From the NCBI GenBank assembly GCA_030247855.1, contig JAPDRN010000075.1, positions 115,033 through 179,032 of the forward strand: 64,000 bases of DNA, written 5' to 3'. This document shows positions 1 through 10,258 of the stretch, in pieces. Position 1 is the stretch's first letter. Each line of letters begins with the position of its first letter. The stretch is from Knufia peltigerae. Taxonomy: Eukaryota; Ascomycota; Eurotiomycetes; Chaetothyriales; Trichomeriaceae. The notes under the pieces were generated by a model, which had not been told where the DNA came from, searched no databases, and saw only the letters and a list, made by a program, of their open reading frames with translations. The position numbers were made by a program, and so were the translations under genes.

Positions 1-1055
1 TCCACGCCTTGATGGGCTTGGGTTTCGGTCTTCTATTCCTCCTGATTGTGCAGCAATACTTCAAGATTCTGACGTCGTCCGTCATTCAGCTCTTCCCGAC
101 GCACTACCTCCGCAGCTTCAAGAAGACAGGATTGTTCATGGCCGTCTTTCTCACCGCAGGAATCATCCAAACCGTCTTGCCATACACCGCATTCTACCAG
201 CTAGTCACGCAACCAGAGCCATCGGCGATCCCCACGGCATTTTATCTCTTCTTCAGCATGACGGCAGCTTTTGTGATCCCCACACTCGTCATTCATGTCC
301 ATCTCGGAGGTGGAATGGTCGAAAAGTACTCGGTCTGGCCGAGCTACTCGATCTGGACGCTGATTTCGTCCATCTTCATCCTCGTCGGCTCTGTCATCTT
401 GTTCATCAACACGCCACGCATCTTTCCCTCTGGTCTCCCGCCGACCGTGGCTCGTCAGTTCGCGCTTGCGTGCATCGGTTTCTGGTCTTCAGTCGTCCTT
501 CCCATCGCCAACCAGATCATGGACGTCTACCAGCCGCTCGCGGGCCAGCACCACCCGCTCCACAACCGCGTGTTTGTCCTCTTCGGGTTCTGGCTCGGCG
601 CCGCCGTTGCCCTCACCGCTTCCGGCTCAATCTTCATGCAACACGGCACCACCGCGCTCCTGGACCTCCTGCGGAGCCCGCGCTCCGAGTTCCGGGACCA
701 CGCGGGCTATGAGGACGCACAGGTCCTCATGCTCGGCTACACCTTTGTGCGCGCGGGCACCGAGAGCATCTTCGCGCAGAGCATCGCGGAGCTCGAAAAT
801 ACCTTTGCCCTCACCTTCGCCCCTGTCCTGGTCTTTGCCGGTTTGCTGTTCGTCCTCGCCGTCGCCATGGTCGTCAAGAAGAAGTGCGACGGCGGCCTGG
901 GCGCCGTGCCCAAGGAGTGGGCCGTCCAGCCGGACGGTCCCCAGGACCATGAGCTCGTGCTGCGTGGCGGTGGCGCTGGTGCTAGCGGTGACGGCGCCCG
1001 TCCTCAACCGGGCGAGGCTGCCGTCGAGGCAGACGACTGGCCCTTGAGGGCTTAG
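1..1055 (+). CDS. polytopic membrane protein, 5' end outside window
   Basis: The reading frame is open from the first bases of the window, before the first ATG at position 12, so this is the 3' part of a larger gene. About 348 codons are visible. They contain roughly six or seven hydrophobic spans, near residues 5-20, 40-60, 80-105, 115-135, 150-170, 190-210 and 270-290, joined by short loops. A hydrophilic Gly/Ala/Pro-rich tail of about 55 residues, probably cytoplasmic, ends at the TAG at 1053-1055. The layout resembles fungal seven-helix proteins of unknown role, but I see no diagnostic motif and do not assign a family. The 3' half is GC-rich, which creates long overlapping open frames that I treat as shadows. 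Confidence is high that it is coding and low for function. Confidence 0.75.
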   Translation, partial: HALMGLGFGLLFLLIVQQYFKILTSSVIQLFPTHYLRSFKKTGLFMAVFLTAGIIQTVLPYTAFYQLVTQPEPSAIPTAFYLFFSMTAAFVIPTLVIHVHLGGGMVEKYSVWPSYSIWTLISSIFILVGSVILFINTPRIFPSGLPPTVARQFALACIGFWSSVVLPIANQIMDVYQPLAGQHHPLHNRVFVLFGFWLGAAVALTASGSIFMQHGTTALLDLLRSPRSEFRDHAGYEDAQVLMLGYTFVRAGTESIFAQSIAELENTFALTFAPVLVFAGLLFVLAVAMVVKKKCDGGLGAVPKEWAVQPDGPQDHELVLRGGGAGASGDGARPQPGEAAVEADDWPLRA

Positions 1056-2029
1056 TCTCTCTCGTTGGTCCCTGTGCGGGCCTCCCTTTCTGTGTGTGCC
1101 CCGTGTGTGGGCGGGTGGGTGCCTTTTGTGGCCGTTTGTTGTGTTGTTGTGTTGCTGGGGGGTGGCGGTGGTTGTGGTGGTGGCCCGGGGTGGGCTTTGT
1201 TGTGTTTTTTTCTTCTTTCTGTGTCTCTCCTCTCCCCCTAAAGGGGGGGCGGGGAGAGAAAAGAGTTTTCTCTTCTTTTTTTTTGCTTCTTTCGTGTCTT
1301 TTTTTATGTGTTTTAGTTAGAAGTGGGTAGATCAATGGGATCTTACCCCTGAACCGTTCCTTTCCCGCGTGACTTTCGTTTTCAACCCTGACACCCAGCC
1401 GCTTTGTACCTGAGGTCATCGTCGTAGTTGGCCAACGGTAACGTGCAAACATTGATATCAAAACGGACACTGTGGCCAAAGTAGTTGTGGGTGTAGAAAC
1501 GTTGATAACAGTTCAACACACCCGGGATGAAATGACCCAGCTGACGTGGATGTGGTGGACGACAGCGGGCCAAAGTACGCTTTGATAAAAGGTCGTATTG
1601 TGTGTATGTACCTAGTAAACGACCAAGGTTCAATATACACCTTTAGCACAAGGACAACGATATAGACATGACGGATGACAAACGTGGAACATCTCTCTAG
1701 CAAAAGAGAACATAGGAATACAGTAGTGTTTCACAATGAGGTCCGTCAAGTACTACACGTAGTGACGCGCAGCACTTGAGGTTACTACCTGGGTAGGTAA
1801 ACATCTAGAAATTAAAAAAGAATCTCGATTCTATGCCAATGTATCCCTTGCCTGTATTTCTACACTTGCCCAGTATTGATCTCACACACGCCATTGCTCA
1901 AACGCTGAATGTGTGCGCCCAAAAAATGTCCTCTGCTACGCTACCTAGGTAGGTATACACAACCCACGCCGATCGTTCATGCTTTGTTGTTGTCCAGAAA
2001 CGATACATCCCCAAGACCCCCGACCAAAC
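1056..2029. other. intergenic; G/T-rich tract and TACCT-type motifs
   Basis: No convincing gene. Positions 1090-1230 on the plus strand are strongly G/T-rich with several GGG runs, followed by pyrimidine- and T-rich DNA to about 1310, a likely transcript 3' end for the membrane-protein gene. Two copies of a TACCTNGGTAGGTA motif lie at 1786-1799 and 1942-1955. The minus-strand open frames here show no conserved composition. Confidence 0.5.
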
Positions 2030-3061
2030 TCAATCAACATCGTCGTCGTCATCATCATGATTCGATGTGTTTTCATTTGCATCTCTAAAATCGTCGTCAT
2101 CATCGCCATCATCAGTATCGACATTCGCCTCGCCTTGTTCCTTCTTGACTTGTTCTAATTCCTCACCGAAAAGCAGGGTGAACATGACAGAGGCATAAAT
2201 TTCGTCCGTCGATTTATTCTTGAGAGTGTATCGTAATTCGTGAGTCTTTGCGTCTACGTATTTGATCACGTTTAGACTGAACCCGGGAAGTTTGAGTGAA
2301 AAGTCGTTGAAGTCGAGGTAGGGGTTTCCGAAATCCGACTGGAAAAGGCGTCCGGCTTCAAAAACAAACTTGTCTCGATTCGCCGGTGTCAAAAAGTATT
2401 TCTTGCGGGCCGCCGAGTCGGCTGGGATTCCGGTATCCTTGCGGACCTCCTCGCCTGAACCTTCGGCTCCTTCTTCGACGACGGTCTCGTGGAAGGACGT
2501 CGCGTTGGGTATCTTCCATGCGTTTGGAGCTTGTAATTGATCTTGCTCGACGACCTTGTCTCCAATGTGTAGGACGTTCCAACTGCTCAAGGCCGGACCG
2601 AAGAGGGATGGCTTGTCGGCGTACACGTCCCCCTCGAGACCGGGGTCGATCCACCACTTGACGAATTTGAATGCTTGGTTGAACCCGGGAGGGAGTCTGT
2701 CTCGTATGGGTCGATCGAAATCGTTTCCGAATATCAGATCTCCTCCTGGGATGTCCACTTTGGGTATGAACGAAAAGGATATCGAGTACTGGTCGCTGGA
2801 GTGCAGGGAGTGGTCAAAGTAAGGTGACGTCGTCGGGGAGTCGTTCGGGTAGCCCGTGAAATGTCGTATCCTGACGGCGAGAGAAAGAATGATGTGGTCG
2901 TTCTCGAAGGTGAGCGTCTCAGAGGCGTTGACGGGGACAAGTTGGTGGGTCGATGGGTCGTGTGACGGTCCTGCGGTCACACGCAGTCGGTATTGACTGT
3001 GGTGAGAACCCCGTGCGGGTGGTTCGTCGGAGGACGAGGTGGACGAGGGAGTCGAGGACAT
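2030..3061 (-). CDS. DUF1769 (UPF0590) family protein
   Basis: An intronless frame of 343 residues. The middle part, about residues 105-165, carries the DUF1769 hallmarks: an FGNDFDRPIRDRLPPGF stretch, a WIDPG segment and a block ending in GPALSS. These are typical of the fungal UPF0590 family, which includes uncharacterised proteins of fission yeast and Aspergilli. A Ser/Pro-rich N terminus precedes the domain, and a very acidic Asp/Asn tail of about 40 residues closes the protein. No catalytic residues, signal peptide or membrane span are evident. In related proteins the function is unknown, and I infer only a soluble, probably cytoplasmic or nuclear protein. The start ATG (3059-3061) fits the expected family N terminus. 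Its neighbour, the coiled-coil gene, is transcribed away from it across about 1.27 kb. Confidence 0.8.
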   Translation of the reverse strand: MSSTPSSTSSSDEPPARGSHHSQYRLRVTAGPSHDPSTHQLVPVNASETLTFENDHIILSLAVRIRHFTGYPNDSPTTSPYFDHSLHSSDQYSISFSFIPKVDIPGGDLIFGNDFDRPIRDRLPPGFNQAFKFVKWWIDPGLEGDVYADKPSLFGPALSSWNVLHIGDKVVEQDQLQAPNAWKIPNATSFHETVVEEGAEGSGEEVRKDTGIPADSAARKKYFLTPANRDKFVFEAGRLFQSDFGNPYLDFNDFSLKLPGFSLNVIKYVDAKTHELRYTLKNKSTDEIYASVMFTLLFGEELEQVKKEQGEANVDTDDGDDDDDFRDANENTSNHDDDDDDVD

Positions 3062-4326
3062 GATACGGATAGGCGATGCGACAGACTATCTATCGAATGG
3101 AAGCAATGAATGTTACCATAGAAGAGAAAGGGGGGTGGTGGTGGTGGTAGTGGTGGCCATAATATTTGATGTTTCTCGCTGTCGCAGAAAAAGTTTCTCG
3201 CAATATTGAATTCGTCACACCCAACAAAAAAATACGATGACATCACGCCAAATATAGATTTACAGAATGTGAGCACCGAGCAACAAGTGAATGCTTACCA
3301 TCATGATTTGAGTATTCATTTATCTATGACGAATCGTCCTGATTCCATTCAATTGGACTTCAGGACTCAGTATGAGAATCCAATATTGTAATGAGTGGTC
3401 TGCAACTATCAATGTCCCCAATGGAATACTCAGTACATTACGCCAGCCAAACGGACTCCGTATCTGAGGCATGAACCTCAAAGATCCACTGAATTGTTAC
3501 AGGTATAGGAATGTTCTTCCCGGTCCAAGGACATTTTGGTTGGGCCTCGATATGTGAATTATGAATACTCATCACAACCAGGGACTATGGCCTCCCATCA
3601 TCTCATCTTTCTGTCATGGAAACCGAATATCAATATGGCCATGGATAAGACATGAGCAGCCATGCAGATAGATGCCCAACACCGGGCAATTTACGAGCAC
3701 TCGTGTTACACGTGACAGCTGGCTGGTAGAAGATGACTATGTGCAAAGCTAACTGCCTCCACTAAATCTAGAGCAGTGATATGGAGCGGACTATCGTGTT
3801 CCATACAGTCTCAAGCAAGCATCAAAGGACCCTTTGTGTCCTAATTGAAGGGACAATCAGCAACTGACTCCACAGATGAGGCGCGGTGCACTCGGGGAAG
3901 TGATTAAGACATGGCTAAGTCATCCTCCGTGTCAGGCAACAGCAGCATTGGTAGCCAGCTAGGCCAGGGTAGGGCTATCCTCGCAGCACCCTCTTTGCCT
4001 CCCGGTCGAACAAGTGACAACATGGCATTGTTTTCTCAGGCAATCAATATCCAATGAATTTGGAACTTGAGCTGCGACACGAAACGCGACTTCACGCGTT
4101 TGGCGTGGCGTGGAGTTGGTGAAGCTCCCCGGTGTTAGAGCTAAACTGCTTCGGGAAATCTGTATTGGTATCGGCCTCTTTTCGGAGGCAACATAAACAT
4201 TCGAGCCCTCACTGCCTCCACCGTCTTTGTGAGCTGTACTGCGTATAAAGTCTTGGGATCTTGAATCTTTAAACCTTTCTGATTCTTCCTCCATAAGCAG
4301 GTCATTCTCCAACCCTAACAGCAAAC
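3062..4326. other. intergenic, divergent promoter region
   Basis: Lies between two divergently transcribed genes. I see no reading frame with coding character. A GGTGGTGGTGGT purine tract at about 3130-3155 sits just upstream of the DUF1769 start, and a CACGTGA element occurs near 3709. Nothing else is recognised. Confidence 0.5.
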
Positions 4327-6525
4327 ATGGAGACTCGTGGCTCAAAGCGCAAGAGTTCGGCTATTTCTCCACCAAAGCCGACAGGTGCTCCCAGTTACCA
4401 GACCACAACACCGCTGAAGAAGGGACCTCACAAGAAGTTACGGTTCTCCGACTCGGTACTTCTTGAAGGCTCTACTGGTCTGACTCCTGCTGTTGGCAAG
4501 GCCTCCCTGAAAACTCCCAAACTCAGACGAGCATCAACTCCAGCCGTCACAAGATATCAGGACCATGACGAAGTACAGTTTCAGCCGTACACAGATTGTC
4601 TTACTCCCAGAACAGTCAGACAGGTTAGGCGGCACGGTCTTAGCGAAACCATGAATCAGTACTATGCAGACCAGAAGACCAACAAGAAACTAGAACATCA
4701 GCTGGAACTCAGAAACAACGAAATCCAGAAGCTCAAGGCAGAACTGGCCGAAGCACAACACCGCAATGACCCTGCAGAGGAACTATGTTCCAGCCAGACT
4801 AGAATAAATGAGATGCAGGCTGAAATCGAACAACTTCAACAGAGTTTCAGCAATGCTGGAGACGACGATGACGCATTCCCCATTTTCGAAGATGAGACAG
4901 CCGCAGACGACAACCCGCAGTCAGATGCACTTGATCCGCTCATGGAGTCAGATCTTGAAAATGCACGTCGAGATAAACAGTCCCTCTTCACCTCAACCCG
5001 AAGTATATCTACCAACACCATTGCCTTTGAAGATTCGCCAGTCCGTCCAAGAATTCATCCCAACCTGCCAAGTCCACCTCGGGACGATCAAATTCTGTCG
5101 AAAGAGCTTGCGGCTGCAACGAATCGAGCCGAAGATGCAGAACTGGCTCTCAAGGCTCTTGATCTGGAGATCAAGAGCTTGGGCTTCTCCCCTCGTGCTT
5201 ATGATGACGATCCTTCAGATTGTGTGGCAACTATCAAACAACATTTTCTCGATATGCGCCTTGAGCTTGAGAGAATAGTCCCTGGCGAAACAGTCGCTTC
5301 CTTTGAAAACGCTCTTCTCATACCGGAAGCTCTGGCGAAGCTCAAGAAGCTGGCTGATCGGGTTCGAGAACGTGAAGCTGAGCTCAAGTCCATGAGAGAC
5401 GAACGTCGATGTCTCAAGGGTAACTTTGATCACGCAATCGTTCGAGCCCAGGAGGCCAGCAGTAGAATCAAAGAGCTCGAAGAGACGGTCGACAAGAACG
5501 CTGAAGAGATGCTCGATATCAGAATGAGATCTCAGGCTCTCGAGAGAGAAGCACGGGAGCACGAGGCCAACAACCAGCGTCTTATCGTCCAGATTGAAAG
5601 CTACCGCCTCGAGGTGAAAAAGATGGAGGAACTTTTCGAAAAGACAGAGGCAGAACATGCTGCCACTCTCCAAGAGATCCACGCTGCGACAACTCAAGAG
5701 ATATCGGATATGGATGCCAAAGTCTCGGCCGAGACTCGGGGTCGTCGTGCGGCCGAAGAATCTGCGGTGGAACGGCTACGGAAAATCAACGACCTAGAAT
5801 CAGCACTCGCCAGCGCCCGACAACAGGCTGACGTTGCGAAACAGCACCTCTCACGACTCGAACAGGAACTCGAGTCCTCCAGGTCCGCTCACACGAATTC
5901 CACCAAGACTCACGCAGAAGAAATCGGCGGACTGAACTCGCGCATCTCAAATCTCTCCACGGCACTGGCCTCGGCCGACGCGGAGATTGAGAAGCTCAAG
6001 CACCTCAATGTCAAGCTGGAGGATCGGTACAATGCCGAGATCCAACACGCCTCTCGCGTCGTGGATCACATGAGCGTCGAGTTCACGCGTGCCGTGGCCA
6101 AGGTCGCCGAGCAGAGAAAGGGTTACATTCGAGGCGCGACGGTCCGTCACGCCAACTGGCAAATCGAGAGTGACGATCTCGTATCCGATCCCATCCTACC
6201 CATGACCCCTGCGAGCGTCGTTCGGTTCTCCAGTCCAGAGTATGAACCCCTGTACAACGACGATGACGACCACGTTCCAGGCAGTGTCGAGATCGGAAGG
6301 GGAAAGGGAAAGAAGACCGGCGGCGCTGGCAGTAGACGCGGTATAGTGCCGGGGTTGGGCATCATGAAGAAGAAACCTCGACGGCGATACGATAGTGGAA
6401 TCGGCATGGGTTCATTGAGCGAGGCCGAGGACGAGACTGTCTCGAGCGATCCCATGACGCCTGAATTGAGTTCCGAATTTGATGTGGAGACTGAGGCTTA
6501 CAACCGAATGATGGTGACGGGTTGA
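4327..6525 (+). CDS. long coiled-coil protein, function unknown
   Basis: A single uninterrupted frame of 732 residues. The N terminus, about 1-95, is basic and Ser/Pro/Thr-rich with several S/T-P sites and a KKLRFSDS-like stretch. It is followed by long heptad-rich segments, roughly residues 110-170, 245-300 and 325-600, dominated by Glu, Lys, Leu and Ala. An acidic Asp-rich break lies near 175-200. The C-terminal 130 residues contain a glycine/lysine-rich basic patch (GRGKGKK..GRRGIVPG) and acidic-serine sequences ending in NRMMVTG. The layout is what one sees in fungal spindle-pole, septation or nuclear-envelope scaffold proteins, but no named domain is recognisable. That comparison is inference from architecture only. 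No intron is needed to keep the frame. Confidence 0.8.
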   Translation: METRGSKRKSSAISPPKPTGAPSYQTTTPLKKGPHKKLRFSDSVLLEGSTGLTPAVGKASLKTPKLRRASTPAVTRYQDHDEVQFQPYTDCLTPRTVRQVRRHGLSETMNQYYADQKTNKKLEHQLELRNNEIQKLKAELAEAQHRNDPAEELCSSQTRINEMQAEIEQLQQSFSNAGDDDDAFPIFEDETAADDNPQSDALDPLMESDLENARRDKQSLFTSTRSISTNTIAFEDSPVRPRIHPNLPSPPRDDQILSKELAAATNRAEDAELALKALDLEIKSLGFSPRAYDDDPSDCVATIKQHFLDMRLELERIVPGETVASFENALLIPEALAKLKKLADRVREREAELKSMRDERRCLKGNFDHAIVRAQEASSRIKELEETVDKNAEEMLDIRMRSQALEREAREHEANNQRLIVQIESYRLEVKKMEELFEKTEAEHAATLQEIHAATTQEISDMDAKVSAETRGRRAAEESAVERLRKINDLESALASARQQADVAKQHLSRLEQELESSRSAHTNSTKTHAEEIGGLNSRISNLSTALASADAEIEKLKHLNVKLEDRYNAEIQHASRVVDHMSVEFTRAVAKVAEQRKGYIRGATVRHANWQIESDDLVSDPILPMTPASVVRFSSPEYEPLYNDDDDHVPGSVEIGRGKGKKTGGAGSRRGIVPGLGIMKKKPRRRYDSGIGMGSLSEAEDETVSSDPMTPELSSEFDVETEAYNRMMVTG

Positions 6526-7420
6526 GCAGATGACAGATTGCGACGCCTGACGGGCACTCTTTTGTCTATTTTCCTTGTGTTTTTTTGGATTGATTGAAAG
6601 TTGCTCAATTTTGCATAGCGATGCGTGGACAGGTTGTTGGATTACAGACACGATTTTTTCTCTTTTGTGGCATGGACCTGCAAGGGATTGGGTACTCTAG
6701 GCATAACATGCGATCGATGTTGTGGGATGGTTTTGCGGCAAGGGGAAGTTTGTCTTTGAGCCTCAGCTGTGCCCGAGTTCAATCACAGGGTAGACGCGTG
6801 CCTACAGTAGGACAATCAAAGATCTCTTCCACGACTTTTTCCAGGACTGAGGGTCATTTGGCAACAGGAATCTTGACTACAGTAATACTCTCGTGAGCAA
6901 AAAAAGGACGCAAAGATCAACCCACAACTTAACATGAGCATCTTCCCCCTCGGCATTATCATCCCCAACTACCTTTACCAATGGATGATGTAGGTACCAT
7001 ATGACGGTCAGCCATCGTATTTCACAGCTCAGAACAATTTCTTCCCCATGGTCCCGGTAACGGAAGGAAAACTGTTCCACTTCCACACCACTTGTTCCAC
7101 ATCGAAGTCCACTGGAGGGGCCCCGCACTTTTTCTTCCTTTTCTGGGCGGATACCTACTAGGTGGTGTTGGGGAGTTTGAGAGGGGCTCTGATAAATAAA
7201 TAAAAAATAGACAGAGCTGGCCAGTCTCATGATTCTTGGTTGTACACTGTACTGTAATTTTAAAATCACAAAAGTACGAATACTTGACCGAACACACAGC
7301 ACCTTCTTTTCTTTTGTGTTGTGACTGAGAGAGAGCGCTCAAGGACGACAGAACTTGATCCTTTGAGACACACGAACTGAGCTCTCACTGAAGAGGCAAA
7401 AAGGGGGAGGAAGTTACAGG
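6526..7420. other. intergenic
   Basis: Contains the 3' flank of the coiled-coil gene and the promoter of the FAD monooxygenase gene. A minus-strand frame at 6877-7302 has no coding character. A GA-rich stretch at about 7325-7345 lies 80-95 bases before the monooxygenase start. Nothing else is recognised. Confidence 0.4.
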
Positions 7421-8903
7421 ATGACCATCTCAAAAGTGATATGTGTGGGAGCCGGGCCCAGCGGTCTTCTTTTGGCGTTGATGCTGGCCAAGAACGGGGT
7501 CAACGTCGAACTCTTCGACGCCGACCGATCGGTCAGCCTGCAACCAAGGGCGGCGCACTACGCGCCTCCGGCCGTGGCGGAACTGAAAAGGGCGGGTGTC
7601 TACGACGACGTCTTCGCCGCGGGTTACATGCCGCGAGATTTCACGTGGCGGAAGATGGACAGAACACCGGTCGCGTCAATGTACTTTGATGTCATCACGC
7701 CCGAGGAGGACCGGATGGTGGTGTTGCCACTCGACCGGCTCTGCAAACTACTCTACGAGCACCTCGAGCGTCAGCCCAAGGCGAACGTGCGCTGGAACCA
7801 CAAGGTGGTCGACATCGGGCAGGACGAAACCAAGGCTTGGGTCATCGTCGAGACGCCCGAAGGTCAACAAAGGCACGAGGCCGATTATATCGTCGGATGT
7901 GATGGGGCGAACAGTCAGGTCCGACGGTCGCTCTTTGGGGACATGAATTATCCCGGCGAGGCCCTGGATGCACAGATCATTGCCACGAATGTGAGTCTTT
8001 GCACATATGCCTGCGGCGCCCTCCGTGTGGAAGAACACGACGACGATGACGGTGTGATAAAAGATCCCTCTCTGGGCTGACACTGCTTTTATCAATAGGT
8101 ATACTACGACTTTACCAAGTTCGGGTACTCAGATACCAATTACTTTATACACCCGACCAACTGGCACATGGTTGCAAAGATTACAAACGACGGTCTGTAC
8201 AGAGTCAGTTATGCAGAAGTTGCAGGTCTCTCGACGGAAGAGTACCTCGCTCGACAACCGAGGAGGTACGAGGAACTTCTCCCTGGAAGTCCGAAGCCAG
8301 GAGAGTATAAAATCACCAATATCAGCCCGTACAAGATGCAGCAACGCTGCGCTCCGTCTTTCAGAGTGGGCAGATTCATTTTGGTCGCGGATGCCGCGCA
8401 TTTGTGTAACCCTTTGTAAGTTTTGAGCCTTGGGGTATATACATCACGATTCGGAATGACGAGCTGATTTATGATTTCGTTAGTGGTGGATTGGGCCTCA
8501 CAGGTGGTATCGCAGATGTTGGAAGTCTGTTTGACTGTCTTAATGGCATCGACAAAGGCCTTGCAACCGATAAGATCCTGGATAAATATGCCGAAATTCG
8601 CAAGAAGATTTGGGAGGAAGTGACCAATCCATCGTCGAGGGAGAACTTCAAGCGACTTTCTGATCAAGATCCCGAAACAGCAGGAGAGAAGGACCCATTG
8701 TTTGTGTTGTGCCACAAGGCTGAGAAGGATAAAGCATTGGCTCGAGAACTGTGCCTGGTAAGTGTTTGGCTTCCCTTTGCATGTTCTTTAACTTCGACAA
8801 TATCGCGTTGTTGCTAACAAGGTTCGATTGTTTGTAGGGGTTGAATATTTTGAGACACGATTTTACTCAGTATTATGACAAGGATGCTTCAAAGAGCACG
8901 TAG
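7421..8903 (+). CDS. FAD-dependent aromatic-ring-type monooxygenase
   Basis: Four exons, 7421-7990, 8099-8415, 8484-8757 and 8838-8903, give 408 residues. The frame stays open across all three GT..AG introns. The N terminus has the FAD-binding Rossmann fingerprint VICVGAGPSGLLLAL (GxGxxG) followed by the acidic residues ELFDAD. The DG motif is at about residue 160 (VGCDGANSQVRRSL), and the second FAD motif near residue 290 reads LVADAAHLCNPFGGLGLTGG. These place it in the class A flavoprotein monooxygenases (phenol, 3-hydroxyphenylpropionate and similar ring hydroxylases using NAD(P)H and O2). It is shorter than fungal phenol hydroxylases, which carry an extra thioredoxin-like C-terminal domain absent here. 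The usual Gly of the GD motif is Ala. Substrate unknown. It is the first gene of a same-strand run with a C2H2 factor, a lactonase and an MFS transporter. Confidence 0.85.
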
Positions 8904-9224
8904 TTAGTACAGAGTTCTGATATGAGAAGTCGTCGATAGGAGAATGATATCGAGATGAGATTGTCCATCCTCGTGAATTGTTTAGGTGTTGACTTGCTTC
9001 CCTCAAGTGTCTCCCCCGCATCATTATTAATCCGATCCCGTGCACCGTGCATCAGTATATACTTTTTTAATCTTCACCATCACGTTACCTAGCCTGACCT
9101 TCGGCCTTCCAACCACCAAATATCAACTCTACCCTGCGTCTCGCGTCCTGCTTAATCTTGAACAAACGTCTGCACGCCATGCTCACACCTACAAACCATC
9201 TCTATCGCCGATTCTCATCTAAAG
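8904..9224. promoter_or_regulatory. short intergenic, promoter of C2H2 gene
   Basis: About 320 bases between the monooxygenase stop and the C2H2 start. CT-rich leader sequence occupies 9060-9220. No specific operator is recognised. Confidence 0.4.
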
Positions 9225-10258
9225 ATGGGCAAAGTATCACAACATCAGCGACCTACCAGCAAACACTGCCCGGAGTGTGACCGCGTCTTTTCCAAAGTTG
9301 AACATCTCGACCGCCACCTGCGAACGCGTAATGCCGCGCCCTTTAGCCGCTTGCTAGAATTCTTTTGCTGATATCCTACAGATACTGGCGAGCGACCTTA
9401 CGAATGCTCGGTCTGTGGAAAGCGCTATGCAAGAAGGTGAGTGTGCTTCGTCTTACCGTCCTTTGTCAAATCGTGTCGAGGGTGCCTTCTGTTACGTCAT
9501 GCCATCTACGAAGTACTCTCTCTATATACTGCAAAGTACATATGCAAAAGGTTGAAGGAATCGATATTGACCGATGATCATGCGATAGCGACGTTTTACT
9601 ACGACACTCACGACGACATCAACGAAGAGATGATTTTGCGACGACTGGCAGGCGTGATCGCGGCCAAGATGCCGTTGCGGGCCACGACGATCATCGCGCA
9701 CCAGATGCATACACCACATCCCAAGTTGAAGGTTTCGCGACACCGTCCATGGGCCATGATTTCGTCGACAGCGCCAATGGCCAACAGGCCTGGCTCGGCA
9801 ATGATCTCACACTTCAGCAAGGAAGTTTCAATGAGATGTCCCCCACGAATGCATTCGCCGTCGACCCATCCTTGATGAATCCTCCCTCCAATGACTCCGT
9901 CGCCTACCAAAATTCCCCCTCGCAGGGCCATGGTTCCGATGGTGGCGTCCCGTTCGTATATGGCTACGACTCCGACACATTCTGGAATGCACCGCCTTAT
10001 TATCAAACAAATCAGCTAGATAACGCCGAAGTCAACGCAAGCTCCGAGAGTCATGCGCTCCACAATGAGGGCGTCTACAGCGTTCACTCTCGACATCCGA
10101 GTCTGACCGAGACAAACGTTGTTCGGACAAGCTGGGACAACATTGACCCAGAATTGATGTCAGGCTGGCAAGGGGTAGGTGGAAGTGATCATGCTCCAGT
10201 GAACGACGATCCACTACGATCCCCTGGACAGTACAGTCATTGGCCAGTCAACAAGTGA
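9225..10258 (+). CDS. C2H2 zinc-finger transcription factor, possibly truncated
   Basis: Three exons, 9225-9327, 9382-9436 and 9589-10258, give 275 residues. Splicing restores two classic C2H2 fingers: Cys15-x2-Cys18-x12-His31-x3-His35, then the linker TGERPYE and Cys43-x2-Cys46-x12-His59-x3-His63. Both introns interrupt fingers, so the correct pairing of residues is strong support for the model. The rest is Ser/Asn/Asp-rich, low in hydrophobic residues and acidic, as in activation regions. Fungal factors with this N-terminal finger pair usually carry a large middle fungal-specific transcription domain and exceed 600 residues. Here the frame stops at 10256-10258, and only fragmentary open frames follow up to about 10945. 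The gene may therefore be truncated or my model may miss later exons. Its position between a monooxygenase and a lactonase suggests a local regulator (inference). Confidence 0.7.

Noticed and set aside
466..1047. Alternate frames over the membrane-protein gene
   Set aside because: Ser/Arg/Pro-rich shadow composition from GC-rich third positions.
1382..1703. Minus-strand ORFs in 5' intergenic DNA
   Set aside because: No conserved motif, overlapping frames of similar length, and no start context.
9441..9875. Open frame across intron 2 of the C2H2 gene
   Set aside because: Splicing here restores the second zinc finger, so this frame is an artefact.
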